Shown piece by piece: positions 1 through 7,655 of a stretch of 64,000 bases of DNA. A program made the position numbers and the translations under genes. A model generated the notes under the pieces. That model saw nothing but the letters and a program-made list of their open reading frames with translations, made no database searches and had not been told where the DNA came from. The DNA is from Zhouia spongiae (lineage in GTDB: Bacteria; Bacteroidota; Bacteroidia; Flavobacteriales; Flavobacteriaceae): contig NZ_CP094326.1 of NCBI RefSeq assembly GCF_022760175.1, positions 310,001 through 374,000 of the forward strand. The letters run 5' to 3'. Position 1 is the stretch's first letter. Each line of letters begins with the position of its first letter.

Positions 1-398
1 AACCCTACAGGCAATAGTTTAACTCCTTTAATTACCTTTTGAATATCCATTTCCGGGGCCTCTGTAATTTCGTCGTCTTTAATGCCATATATTTCATTTT
101 CGAAGGGTACAACAGGGATCCTTTTCAATTTTAAATGATTAATACTTTTGTTTACTACAATCCGTTTTAACCATGAACCGAATGTACTTTCGTGCCTGAA
201 CGACGATAAATTCTTAAAAGCCTCAATAAAACTATCCTGAACCAGATCTTCGGCATCTTCTTTTATCTTCACTATACGCATAGATACATTATACATCGCA
301 TCTACATACTGAATATACAGATCATACTGAGCAATTCTGTCGCCCAATCTGCTCTTCTCAACAAGCTCTTTATGAGTATATAGGGTATTGGTTTCCAA
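1..398 (-). CDS. ECF-type RNA polymerase sigma factor, partial (C-terminus outside window)
   Basis: Translating the minus strand from 398 gives an uninterrupted reading frame to the window edge, about 132 residues. It contains the sigma-70 region 2 signature: a DAMYNVSMRIVKIKEDAEDLV-like helix, then VQDSFIEAF and FGSWLKRIVVNKSI. This places it among extracytoplasmic-function sigma factors, which direct RNA polymerase to stress or envelope regulons. The start is TTG at 396-398, because the codon just upstream (399-401) is a TAA stop in the same frame and no ATG is available. Region 4 (promoter -35 recognition) is only reached at the left edge. No anti-sigma gene is visible in the window. Family assignment is secure; the target regulon is unknown. 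Confidence 0.85.
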   Translation of the reverse strand, partial: METNTLYTHKELVEKSRLGDRIAQYDLYIQYVDAMYNVSMRIVKIKEDAEDLVQDSFIEAFKNLSSFRHESTFGSWLKRIVVNKSINHLKLKRIPVVPFENEIYGIKDDEITEAPEMDIQKVIKGVKLLPVG

Positions 399-707
399 TT
401 AAATCGGCCGGCTGTTAATTTGTCTTAAAGATACTTTTTAGAAACTGTTTAAATTTTTCTACTATTATAGACAGCTAAAAAATGAAAGGGTTGCATGAAA
501 CGAAGATTTTCTTTGAAACCAGCGACTTTTTATGGCAGAGCACTTCGTCGATTTCATAGTTTCACCTAAAATGTTTCCTCAATTTATCATATAGTGAAAA
601 TTAAAACGACAATTTTAACGAGATTACGAATTTCTAATCACATCGTTTTAATTACCGTCAAAAAAATAAAACCCTAATATTTTCACAATCAATATATTAT
701 AGTTTTA
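399..707. other. Intergenic stretch with one inverted repeat
   Basis: No gene is seen here. The only clear structure is an 11-bp perfect inverted repeat, aattaaaacga at 599-609 and tcgttttaatt at 643-653, with a 33-base loop. It may be a regulatory hairpin or operator, or chance in AT-rich DNA. The rest is AT-rich sequence upstream of the sigma factor. Confidence 0.4.
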
Positions 708-726
708 TCGTGACCTCGGCAGGATT
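708..726. repeat. 19-bp copy of the tRNA-Arg 3' end (attachment-site-like direct repeat)
   Basis: The sequence tcgtgacctcggcaggatt here is repeated exactly at 2313-2331, where it forms the 3' end of the tRNA-Arg gene. Direct duplication of a tRNA 3' end is the usual footprint of a tyrosine-recombinase integration event. About 180 bp of non-IS sequence plus the IS lie between the copies, and no integrase is present. A decayed tandem tRNA is an alternative explanation. Confidence 0.7.
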
Positions 727-799
727 ACTTTGGATCAATCTCAAAAGTTGTGTGTAAATTGAATTTATAGTATGATCTTTGTTTTAAAAACTGACTTTA

Positions 800-1159
800 T
801 TGGATCCATACATTGACTTACTAAAGGTTCTCTTACCTGAACTATTAATTACTCATTTCGATATTGCTAAGCATGAAATAAACAAAGATGTTCTTCATCT
901 TTATTTTGAGGAGAAGAATGATATTCCAAAAGAACTTTCCTCTGAGATACTTATTTCACACGGTTTTCATAAAGCAATCACCATTCAGGATTTCCCCGTT
1001 CGTGGCAAGCATGTTTATTTACATATCAAGCGCCGTCGATGGCTAGACAAAACCACAGGGCAAGCTGTGCATCGAAATTGGGATTTGGTAGCGCAGGGAA
1101 CTCGTATGACCGTAGAGTTCGCTGCTTTTTTAAAAGCACTTGGTCAGTACCAAGACTAA
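800..1159 (+). CDS. ISL3-like (ISAon1-type) transposase, N-terminal ORF
   Basis: A 119-residue product corresponding to the DNA-binding N-terminal part that ISAon1-type elements of Bacteroidota often encode separately. It carries the KRRRWLDKTTGQAVHRNW segment typical of this module. The start is a TTG at 800, with no nearby ATG in frame. Its 3' end overlaps the next ORF by 20 bases in a different frame. The full transposase could be made by +1 frameshifting in the 1134-1159 overlap, or by separate initiation of the second ORF and complex formation. A -1 shift is excluded because that frame hits a stop shortly after. Confidence 0.75.
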   Translation: MDPYIDLLKVLLPELLITHFDIAKHEINKDVLHLYFEEKNDIPKELSSEILISHGFHKAITIQDFPVRGKHVYLHIKRRRWLDKTTGQAVHRNWDLVAQGTRMTVEFAAFLKALGQYQD

Positions 1160-2126
1160 TGATTGCCACACCATAGGTGGGTTTTATGGAGTTAATGGCA
1201 AGAAGTTACAACGACACTATCGAGATTATCTAAGTAATTTTAAAGAGTGGAGGCAAAAGTCCCACGCTAAAGACTGGTTAATCTTTCCTGAGAATATGGG
1301 TAAGTATTTATCTATTGATGAGACCGCTCTATCCAAAGGAGAACTCTACACTATTATTACTAATAAAAAAGCTAAAGGTAAGAAAGGTGCTATTGTAGCT
1401 ATACTTGCGGGAACCAAAGCTGAACCTATTATAGAACAACTGCTTAAAATCCCAAAGACACTTAGAGATAAGGTAAAAGAGATTACTTTGGATATGGCAC
1501 ATTCAATGAAAATGATTGTCAAAAAATGCTTCCCTAAAGCCATACAGGTAACAGATCGATTTCATGTACAAAAACTAGCCCTAGAAGCACTACAAGATAT
1601 TAGAATCAAACATCGATGGGAAGCTATTGACCTAGAAAATGAACAAATTAAACAAAGTAAGAGTACACAAAAAGTGTTCATTCCAAAAACCTTTCCTAAT
1701 GGGGATACCAGAAAACAACTCTTGGCTAGAAGTAGGTATCTACTCTATAAAGCACCCAACAATTGGACACAAAATCAACACATACGATCCAAAATCCTCT
1801 TTGAACAATACCCCGACATCAAAAAAGCATATGATTTAGTACAAGGATTAAGAAACATATTCAATACAGCTACCTCTATACAAACTGCTTACACCAAGTT
1901 AGCACACTGGTATAAGGATGTAGAACAAACAGGGTTTAAAGCTTTTAACACCATAGCTAATACGATAACTATGAACTATAAATCGATCTTGAATTATTTT
2001 ATAAACAGGAGCACCAATGCTTCGGCTGAATCTTTCAATGCTAAAATAAAAGCGTTCAGAGCACAGTTTAGAGGAGTGAAAAATGTAGAATTCTTCCTTT
2101 ATAGATTAACTACAATTTTTGCATAA
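1140..2126 (+). CDS. ISL3-like (ISAon1-type) transposase, catalytic ORF
   Basis: A 328-residue DDE transposase core. The catalytic segments are visible in order: LSIDETALSKGELYT (first Asp), EITLDMAHSM (second Asp), VTDRFHVQKLA, and NASAESFNAKIKAFRAQF near the C-terminus (Glu). It cuts and pastes the surrounding element. The in-frame TTG at 1140 is the first possible start after a stop at 1131-1133, but the conserved part begins only around residue 8. Translation by frameshift from the upstream ORF is therefore equally plausible. The frame is intact, so the copy may be active. Confidence 0.85.
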   Translation: MVSTKTNDCHTIGGFYGVNGKKLQRHYRDYLSNFKEWRQKSHAKDWLIFPENMGKYLSIDETALSKGELYTIITNKKAKGKKGAIVAILAGTKAEPIIEQLLKIPKTLRDKVKEITLDMAHSMKMIVKKCFPKAIQVTDRFHVQKLALEALQDIRIKHRWEAIDLENEQIKQSKSTQKVFIPKTFPNGDTRKQLLARSRYLLYKAPNNWTQNQHIRSKILFEQYPDIKKAYDLVQGLRNIFNTATSIQTAYTKLAHWYKDVEQTGFKAFNTIANTITMNYKSILNYFINRSTNASAESFNAKIKAFRAQFRGVKNVEFFLYRLTTIFA

Positions 2127-2273
2127 ACACAACAATTGGGTATGATCCATTACTTTCGCGATCCTGAATGAGCTCAATGTAGTATATAAGAAACCGTGCT
2201 GCTCCTATCGTCACAGTTGGTTTTTGTGCCTTTGCGCGTTTACAAAAGCTGATAGCTTTTGACACTTCCAAAA

Positions 2274-2304
2274 CCACAAAAACCACGCCTTTCGAGCGTG
2301 GTTT
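2274..2304 (-). terminator. Intrinsic terminator downstream of tRNA-Arg
   Basis: On the minus strand a 9-bp perfect stem (aaaccacgc / gcgtggttt; arms 2280-2288 and 2296-2304) with a 7-base loop is followed by a U-rich run. It lies directly 3' of the tRNA-Arg gene. Confidence 0.8.
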
Positions 2305-2315
2305 CTTGAATGTCG

Positions 2316-2389
2316 TGACCTCGGCAGGATTCAAACCTGCAACCTTCTGAGCCGTAATCAGATGCGCTATTCAGTTGCGCCACGAGGCC
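2316..2389 (-). tRNA. tRNA-Arg (ACG anticodon)
   Basis: The minus strand folds as a 74-nt tRNA. The acceptor GGCCTCG pairs with CGAGGTC (one G-U pair) and is followed by discriminator A. The anticodon stem TCTGA/TCAGA encloses the loop TTACGGC, giving anticodon ACG, and the T-arm is GCAGG-TTTGAAT-CCTGC. CCA is not encoded. Its 3' end is duplicated at 708-726. It has its own promoter and terminator. Confidence 0.92.
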
Positions 2390-2426
2390 AATATTTAAAT
2401 TCACTCACCTATCCTGTAAGCGGGTG

Positions 2427-2459
2427 CAAATATAGGATAATTTTTGAAAACCTTCCAAA
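2427..2459 (-). promoter_or_regulatory. Bacteroidota-type promoter of tRNA-Arg
   Basis: On the minus strand a TTTG (2456-2459) lies 21 bases upstream of TATATTTG (2427-2434), a perfect TAnnTTTG -7 box. The predicted start lies about 30 bases ahead of the tRNA 5' end. Confidence 0.7.
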
Positions 2460-2674
2460 ATTTATAACAAAAAAATCATTCGAAACTTTATGAAACACCT
2501 CTTCCGGCACATCCTCAAAACCCCACTAAAACTATGGGTTTATGAGGGTTAATCCGTTTTTAGCCCCATTTCTAAAAAAGACGTTAAAATGAATTATTTT
2601 TTTAAAAAATGGCGTGCATATCGAATCAAATTTTGTCACCTTTGTCTCGATTTGATAATTCTCTTACGCTAAAA

Positions 2675-3472
2675 ATGAGCATCGAAATTATACTCGGATA
2701 TATTGCTGCCCTTATTATAGGTCTCGTACTTGGACTTGTTGGTGGAGGCGGGTCTATACTCACAGTTCCTTTATTAGTTTATTTGTTAGGGTACAATCCC
2801 GTTATAGCCACAGCCTACTCATTATTTGTTGTAGGATCATCTTCTCTGGTTGGTGTCGTTCAAAAACACAAAAAGGGATATGTAGATTTTAAAACCGGCC
2901 TCGCTTTTTCATTTCCATCATTTCTGGCAGTATATTTATCGAGAAGGTTCTTAGTTCCGAATATTCCTGATATCGTATTCTCTATAGGCAACTATGATCT
3001 TACCAAAGAAATGGCCATCATGATATTCTTTGCATGTATCATGTTTATTGCCTCAACTTCAATGATCAGAAACAAGAAGGACAAAAAAGAATTCACAGAG
3101 AAACAACCTTATTACCAAACGTTCATTCAAGGACTTATTATAGGTACAATTACAGGTGTAATAGGAGCCGGAGGCGGATTTCTTTATGTGCCCGCATTGG
3201 TTCTTTGGGCCGGATTATCTATGAAAAAAGCAGTAGGCACTTCTTTGGTTATTGTTGCAATAAACTCTTTGATCGGCTTTACCGGAGATATGCAGACCCT
3301 CGACATCGAATGGACTTTCCTGCTAACGTTTTCATCGCTGACAGTCATAGGTATTTTGTTAGGAGGACATCTCTCTAAATATGTCTCTAACAAACGATTA
3401 AAAAAAGGTTTTGGATGGCTTATCTTAGTTATGAGTTTATATATATTAAGTAAAGAAATTTTTAACTTCTAG
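2675..3472 (+). CDS. TauE/SafE family sulfite/anion exporter
   Basis: A 265-residue polytopic inner-membrane protein. The two homologous halves each carry the glycine-rich motif of this family: GLVGGGGSILTVPLL near residue 20 and GVIGAGGGFLYVPAL near residue 160. Members move sulfite, sulfoacetate or other anions out of the cell. The ATG at 2675 was chosen because the longer frame from 2609 adds 22 non-membrane residues without a better signal. The next gene makes sulfite from persulfides, so sulfite efflux is the likely job (inference from context). The stop codon abuts a CRP-like palindrome. No good promoter was found directly upstream. Confidence 0.88.
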   Translation: MSIEIILGYIAALIIGLVLGLVGGGGSILTVPLLVYLLGYNPVIATAYSLFVVGSSSLVGVVQKHKKGYVDFKTGLAFSFPSFLAVYLSRRFLVPNIPDIVFSIGNYDLTKEMAIMIFFACIMFIASTSMIRNKKDKKEFTEKQPYYQTFIQGLIIGTITGVIGAGGGFLYVPALVLWAGLSMKKAVGTSLVIVAINSLIGFTGDMQTLDIEWTFLLTFSSLTVIGILLGGHLSKYVSNKRLKKGFGWLILVMSLYILSKEIFNF

Positions 3473-3488
3473 TGTGACAATTGTCACA
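3473..3488. promoter_or_regulatory. Perfect CRP/FNR-type operator palindrome
   Basis: tgtgacaattgtcaca is a perfect 16-bp palindrome matching the TGTGA-N6-TCACA consensus of CRP-family regulators. Its centre (3480.5) is about 42 bp upstream of the start site predicted from the -7 box at 3510-3517. That is the class II activator position, and the promoter lacks a well-spaced TTG -33 element. Binding is inferred; no CRP-family gene lies in the window. Confidence 0.65.
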
Positions 3489-3509
3489 GATAAACAATAT
3501 TAGTATTCG

Positions 3510-3517
3510 TAAATTTG
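3510..3517 (+). promoter_or_regulatory. -7 promoter box (TAAATTTG) of the persulfide dioxygenase gene
   Basis: A perfect TAnnTTTG match 21 bp before the ATG at 3539, implying a leader of roughly 15 bases. The nearest TTG is 26 bp upstream, inside the CRP-like palindrome and too far for the usual spacing, so activator dependence is likely. Confidence 0.6.
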
Positions 3518-3538
3518 TATTTTAAAACAGAACTAAAA

Positions 3539-4945
3539 ATGAATATCGAACAAATATATACAGGATGCCTGGCACAGGGAGCATATTACATAGAATCGGA
3601 AGGAGAAGTAGCCATTATTGATCCTTTGCGTGAAACGCAACCCTATATAGATAAAGCAAAAGCAGAAAATGCCACTATTAAATACGTATTCGAAACGCAC
3701 TTTCATGCAGATTTTGTTTCGGGGCATATAGATCTTGCTAAAAAAACAGGAGCTACGATTGTGTACGGACCAAATGCCAAAACAAGCTATGATATTTATG
3801 GTGCAAAAGACGGAGAAGAATTCAAACTTGGGAAAATAACAATCAAAGCAATCCACACACCCGGCCATACACTTGAATCTACAACATATCTGTTGGTTGA
3901 TGAAGGCGGAAACAACCATGCAATCTTTACCGGAGATACCTTATTTTTAGGAGATGTGGGACGTCCTGATCTTGCTATCAAACAAGACCTCACCAAAGAA
4001 GACCTCGCAGGCATGCTATACGATTCCCTTAGAAACAAGATCATGCCTTTGGCAGATGACATTATTGTTTATCCGGCTCATGGCGCAGGGTCTGCCTGTG
4101 GAAAGAACCTAAGTAAAGAAACTGTTGACACCCTTGGAAATCAGAAAAAAACCAATTATGCATTAAGGACAGACATGAGCAAAGAAGAGTTTGTAGATGA
4201 GGTACTGGATGGTATTTTGCCTCCTCCTCAATATTTCTCTAAAAACGCCATGATGAACAAAGAAGGCTACAAGGAGTTTGAAGCCGTTCTTGAAAAAGGT
4301 AACGTTCCCCTAAATCCGGAAGATTTTGAAGCTATAGCAAACCACGAGGGAGCTTTGGTTTTAGATGTCAGAACCCAGGCAGATTTTATCAAAGAACATA
4401 TACCAAATTCAATATTCATTGGTTTAAACGGACAGTTTGCACCATGGGTAGGAGCATTGATTACCGACTTGAAACAACCTATATTATTGGTAGTACCGGA
4501 AGGAAAATCCGAAGAAGCGGTTACACGTCTTTCCCGTGTTGGCTATGATAATACACTTGGATATTTAGCGGGCGGGATTGAAAACTGGAAGAAAAGCGGT
4601 AAGGATATTGACAGGATTGATTCAATCGATGCCCAAGAATTTGAAAAGAGATATACTCCCGAATTAGAAATCCTCGATGTAAGGAAACCTGGTGAATTTG
4701 AATCTACCCATCTGAAGACCGCAACAAACTTGCCTTTGGATTTCTTAAGTGAGAACATGAATAAAATTGACAAAAACAATGAATATTATGTTCATTGTGC
4801 CGGAGGTTACCGATCGGTTATTGCTGCATCTATTTTAAAGGCAAGAGGATTTGACAAGCTGATCGACATAGCAGGAGGATATGGTGCATTAAAGAATACC
4901 GGTATCCCAAAAACAAATTTTGTGTGTCCCAACTCAACAAAATAA
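3539..4945 (+). CDS. Persulfide dioxygenase-like metallo-hydrolase fused to two rhodanese domains
   Basis: A 468-residue cytoplasmic protein. Residues 1-240 form a metallo-beta-lactamase fold with the metal motif THFHADFVSGH, then HTPGHT and a GDTLFLGDVGRPD segment, as in glutathione persulfide dioxygenases (ETHE1-like). Two rhodanese domains follow. The first (about 260-360) lacks a cysteine at the active-loop position (VVPEGKSEE), so it is probably inactive. The second (about 370-460) has the catalytic loop HCAGGYRS. The protein should oxidise persulfide sulfur to sulfite and shuttle sulfane sulfur. The ATG at 3539 fits the promoter. Its stop overlaps the next ATG by one base. Confidence 0.88.
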   Translation: MNIEQIYTGCLAQGAYYIESEGEVAIIDPLRETQPYIDKAKAENATIKYVFETHFHADFVSGHIDLAKKTGATIVYGPNAKTSYDIYGAKDGEEFKLGKITIKAIHTPGHTLESTTYLLVDEGGNNHAIFTGDTLFLGDVGRPDLAIKQDLTKEDLAGMLYDSLRNKIMPLADDIIVYPAHGAGSACGKNLSKETVDTLGNQKKTNYALRTDMSKEEFVDEVLDGILPPPQYFSKNAMMNKEGYKEFEAVLEKGNVPLNPEDFEAIANHEGALVLDVRTQADFIKEHIPNSIFIGLNGQFAPWVGALITDLKQPILLVVPEGKSEEAVTRLSRVGYDNTLGYLAGGIENWKKSGKDIDRIDSIDAQEFEKRYTPELEILDVRKPGEFESTHLKTATNLPLDFLSENMNKIDKNNEYYVHCAGGYRSVIAASILKARGFDKLIDIAGGYGALKNTGIPKTNFVCPNSTK

Positions 4946-5553
4946 TGAACAGGGAAGATCATTGGAATAACATATACAATACCAAAGAACATGCTTCGGT
5001 GAGTTGGTATCAGATAACACCGGCCACTTCTCTTGATGTTATAGAAAAGTACCGCATCCCCAAAAACGCCAATATCATTGATATTGGCGGTGGGCAAAGT
5101 TTTTTTGTTGATCAGCTGTTAAAATTGGGATACACTAATATTACTGTTCTTGACATCTCAAAAGAAGCCATTCAAAGAACGAAAGAAAGACTGGGCAATT
5201 TGGCGAATAATGTTAAATGGATACTTAGCGATATCGTTAGTTTTGATCCTGAGGAAAAATATGATTTCTGGCACGACAGAGCAACTTTCCACTTTTTAAA
5301 CGACAAAAATGATATTGCTGCTTATCAGGCGAGATTAAAAACCGGTTTAAATAAAAACGGAATAGCCTTTATAGGCACTTTTTCTGTAGACGGCCCTGCC
5401 AAATGCAGTGGCATTGATATTACGCAATACGATGAGAATAGTCTTCCTGAACGATTTGATTTTTTAGAAAAGATTGAATGCTTTCGTATAGATCATACCA
5501 CACCTTCCGAAAAAAATCAGAATTTTATTTTCTGTATATTTAAACATATATAA
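4945..5553 (+). CDS. Class I SAM-dependent methyltransferase
   Basis: A 202-residue Rossmann methyltransferase. The SAM-binding motif I reads NIIDIGGGQSFF (residues 45-56), followed by the acidic end of strand 2 (VLDIS) and the motif DFWHDRATFHFL. The ATG at 4945 shares its A with the stop of the upstream gene, so the two are translationally coupled. The substrate is not evident. Coupling to persulfide oxidation and an anion exporter suggests a sulfur or thiol substrate, but that is inference. The gene ends inside a shared bidirectional terminator. Confidence 0.75.
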   Translation: MNREDHWNNIYNTKEHASVSWYQITPATSLDVIEKYRIPKNANIIDIGGGQSFFVDQLLKLGYTNITVLDISKEAIQRTKERLGNLANNVKWILSDIVSFDPEEKYDFWHDRATFHFLNDKNDIAAYQARLKTGLNKNGIAFIGTFSVDGPAKCSGIDITQYDENSLPERFDFLEKIECFRIDHTTPSEKNQNFIFCIFKHI

Positions 5554-5594
5554 ACTAAAAGACCGGTGTTTGCACCGGTCTTTTAGTTTATATA
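5547..5594. terminator. Bidirectional terminator between convergent genes
   Basis: A perfect 22-bp stem (arms 5547-5568 and 5573-5594) with the loop tttg. The core is agaccggtg/caccggtct, flanked by A-runs and T-runs so that both directions end in U-rich tracts. The stop codons of the methyltransferase (5551-5553) and of clpS (5588-5590) lie in opposite arms. Confidence 0.9.
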
Positions 5595-5863
5595 ATTTCG
5601 GCCGAAAGTCCGGCATCGAGTAGTTTAGAGCACCTTGGTTTCAAATCGTCATAATCTCCAGTCTTAACTGTACATTTACCTTTATAATGAACAATTATCG
5701 AACATTGCTCTGCTTGTTCCGGTGTATGGTCACAGGCATATACAAGCGTTTCAATAACATGGTCGAAAGTATTCACATCATCATTATAAAGAACGATCTC
5801 ATTCTGCTTTTGTACTTCCTCTTCTACCAACAGCTCCTCTAATATCCTCTCTTTTGTACTCAT
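5588..5863 (-). CDS. clpS: ClpS, adaptor of the ClAP protease
   Basis: A 91-residue protein with the ClpS core: LYNDDVNTFDHVIETL, CDHTPEQAEQCSIIVHYKGKC and a C-terminal LLDAGLSAEI. ClpS binds ClpA-type unfoldases and delivers N-degron substrates. Several ATGs are clustered; 5863 (MSTKER) is preferred over 5872 because it matches the usual start of the family. It lies 18 bp after prmA on the same strand and is probably cotranscribed with it. It shares a terminator with the convergent methyltransferase. Confidence 0.9.
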   Translation of the reverse strand: MSTKERILEELLVEEEVQKQNEIVLYNDDVNTFDHVIETLVYACDHTPEQAEQCSIIVHYKGKCTVKTGDYDDLKPRCSKLLDAGLSAEII

Positions 5864-5881
5864 CATCAACACTTTATAATA

Positions 5882-6718
5882 CTAAAATAAAAATTTTGCT
5901 GCAACCCAATGGTTCTTTTCTAAATTTTCATCAAACTTTAACGAAAATTCACTGCAACGCTCTTTAATTTGCTCCAGATCTTCCTTGTAGAACCCACTCA
6001 ATAATAAAGTACCGCCCTCGCTAAGACTCTTAACATATATTGGAATGTCTCTCAATAAGATATTCCTGTTAATATTCGCGATAATAACATCATAACTCTT
6101 ATCTGCCAATAAGGATGCATCGCCTTCAAATACAGATATGCTTTTACAATTGTTGCGCTCAACATTTTCTATCGAATTCAAATAACACCAATTATCGATA
6201 TCAATGGCATCTACAGACTTGGCTCCCCTCATTTCAGCCAGAATTGCCAATACAGCAGTCCCACATCCCATGTCGAGGGTTTTCTTCCCACTCATTTCCA
6301 TTTGGAGCAAATGTTGAATCATCATATGGGTCGTTTCATGATGGCCGGTTCCAAAACTCATTTTAGGCTCTATGACGATATCATAGGTTGTTTTCGGTTC
6401 TTTATGAAAAGGTGCCCGAACTGTACATCGACCATCAACTTCTATAGCCTCAAAATTCTTTTCCCATTCTTCATTCCAGTTCACCTGCTCAATATCCTGA
6501 AAAGTATATGAAATTTCGAACTCCTCACTATTAAGAATATAAATAGCATCTAATATGTTTTCACGCCACTCTTCCTTATTTATATACGCCAGTAATCCAT
6601 CTTCCGTCTCTACAAAACTCTCGAAACCGACATCACCCAATTCAGCAATCAATATTTCATTTCCCGGATTAACAGGTGATACTTTAAAATCGTAACCAAT
6701 ATATGTGATCATTTGCAT
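5882..6718 (-). CDS. prmA: Ribosomal protein L11 methyltransferase PrmA
   Basis: A product of about 278 residues. The N-terminal substrate-recognition domain contains ILIAELGDVGFESF. The methyltransferase domain follows with EPKMSFGTGHHETT (the PrmA signature), LDMGCGTAVLAI (SAM motif I), DAIDID, and IIANINRNIL (the NPPY-like position). It trimethylates L11. The open frame reaches a GTG at 6733, but a TATTTTTG -7 box lies at 6735-6742 on the minus strand. That would put the transcript start past the GTG, so ATG 6718 or 6712 is preferred. Paired with clpS downstream. Confidence 0.9.
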   Translation of the reverse strand: MQMITYIGYDFKVSPVNPGNEILIAELGDVGFESFVETEDGLLAYINKEEWRENILDAIYILNSEEFEISYTFQDIEQVNWNEEWEKNFEAIEVDGRCTVRAPFHKEPKTTYDIVIEPKMSFGTGHHETTHMMIQHLLQMEMSGKKTLDMGCGTAVLAILAEMRGAKSVDAIDIDNWCYLNSIENVERNNCKSISVFEGDASLLADKSYDVIIANINRNILLRDIPIYVKSLSEGGTLLLSGFYKEDLEQIKERCSEFSLKFDENLEKNHWVAAKFLF

Positions 6719-6881
6719 CAGATTATTATTCACGCAAAAATAACGATGATTTATGAGTAATTAATTTTTTGAGGTTAATATTATTTTAATAATCACATAA
6801 ACCCACACCATCAAATTAAACACATAACAACCTCAAAATCAAATTTTTATTCACTAACTTTATTAAAGAAAGCTTATACAG

Positions 6882-7655
6882 ATGTCTTCATATATCATTT
6901 TCATATTCATCATTGCATTCTTCCTTTTGGGAATAAGGATCGTTTTTGAATATAAACGAGCTTTAAAGTTCAGGTTCGGTAGTTATGTAAAAGTGTTAAA
7001 CCCTGGTTTCCGGTGGATAATTCCATTTATTGAAACTACGCAATTTGTCGACATGCGCGTAATCACTATCAATATCCCAGCCCAGGAGATAATGACCCAG
7101 GACAATGTTCCATGCAAAATAAATGGTGTATTGTTTTATAAGATAATTAACGCCACCCAATCTATCCTGGAAGTAGAAAACTACGATTTTGCAATTTCTC
7201 AATTAGCTCAGGCATCACTTCGTGATGTTTGTGGTAAAGTAGAACTGGATACTATTTTATCCAAGAGGGAAGAGATTGGAAATAACATCCGTGAAATTGT
7301 CGATGCCGAAACCAAAGATTGGGGAATAACGGTTTTAGATGTTAAGATCAAAGATATTGAACTTCCTGAAAACATGAAGCGCTCCATGGCAAACCAGGCG
7401 GAAGCCGAACGTTCAAGAAGGGCCCGCATTATTTTAGCGGATGCAGAAAAACAGGCAGCTCAGGCATTACTCGAAGCCGGGGAGCTGATAGACAAGTCTC
7501 CTTCATCTATAAAACTGAGACTCTATCAAACCCTGGCCGATATTGCCGCAGAAAAAAATTCGACGATAGTTTTCCCTTTCCCTGAAGAAGCTCTTTATAA
7601 AAAAGAAAACTCCGCTAAAAAACAGAAGCAACTCAAAAAAGGGAAACGTAAGTAA
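6882..7655 (+). CDS. Slipin/stomatin-type SPFH (Band 7) membrane protein
   Basis: 257 residues: one N-terminal transmembrane helix (about 3-20), then the SPFH domain with the stomatin hallmarks GFRWIIPFIE, VDMRVITINIP, TQDNVPCKINGVLFYKI and MANQAEAERSRRARI. A lysine-rich tail follows. Slipins oligomerise at the membrane and organise microdomains, and often act with an NfeD-type partner. No such partner is adjacent. The gene is divergent from prmA. Its stop lies inside a dispersed repeat (from 7651). Confidence 0.88.
   Translation: MSSYIIFIFIIAFFLLGIRIVFEYKRALKFRFGSYVKVLNPGFRWIIPFIETTQFVDMRVITINIPAQEIMTQDNVPCKINGVLFYKIINATQSILEVENYDFAISQLAQASLRDVCGKVELDTILSKREEIGNNIREIVDAETKDWGITVLDVKIKDIELPENMKRSMANQAEAERSRRARIILADAEKQAAQALLEAGELIDKSPSSIKLRLYQTLADIAAEKNSTIVFPFPEEALYKKENSAKKQKQLKKGKRK

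Larger units (their letters stand above)
732..2148 (+). mobile_element. ISL3-like insertion sequence (1417 bp) with 8-bp target duplication
   Basis: The element is bounded by the direct repeat attacttt at 724-731 and 2149-2156, an 8-bp target duplication as expected for the ISL3 family. Imperfect inverted ends can be read: the left end begins ggatcaatctcaaaagttgt and the reverse complement of the right end begins ggatcatacccaattgttgt. Both share ggatca and gttgtgt at the same spacing. Inside are two overlapping reading frames that together make a DDE transposase. Removing the element joins ...gcaggattacttt to cgcgatcc..., which restores the pre-insertion site. The boundaries are read directly; the family name is from recognition. 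Confidence 0.85.

Noticed and set aside
708-2331. The 19-bp direct repeat as the target duplication of the insertion sequence
   Set aside because: The IS ends are defined by inverted termini and an 8-bp duplication (724-731, 2149-2156) that lie inside the 19-bp repeats, so the longer repeat belongs to a different event.
2110-2334. 74-codon minus-strand frame overlapping the IS end and tRNA-Arg
   Set aside because: It runs through the tRNA, its terminator and the IS terminus and has no protein-like features.
2525-2562. Terminator-like imperfect hairpin (cctcaaaacccca / tgggtttatgagg) upstream of the TauE gene
   Set aside because: The stem is imperfect and no upstream plus-strand gene needs a terminator here. 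The following sequence is not T-rich.
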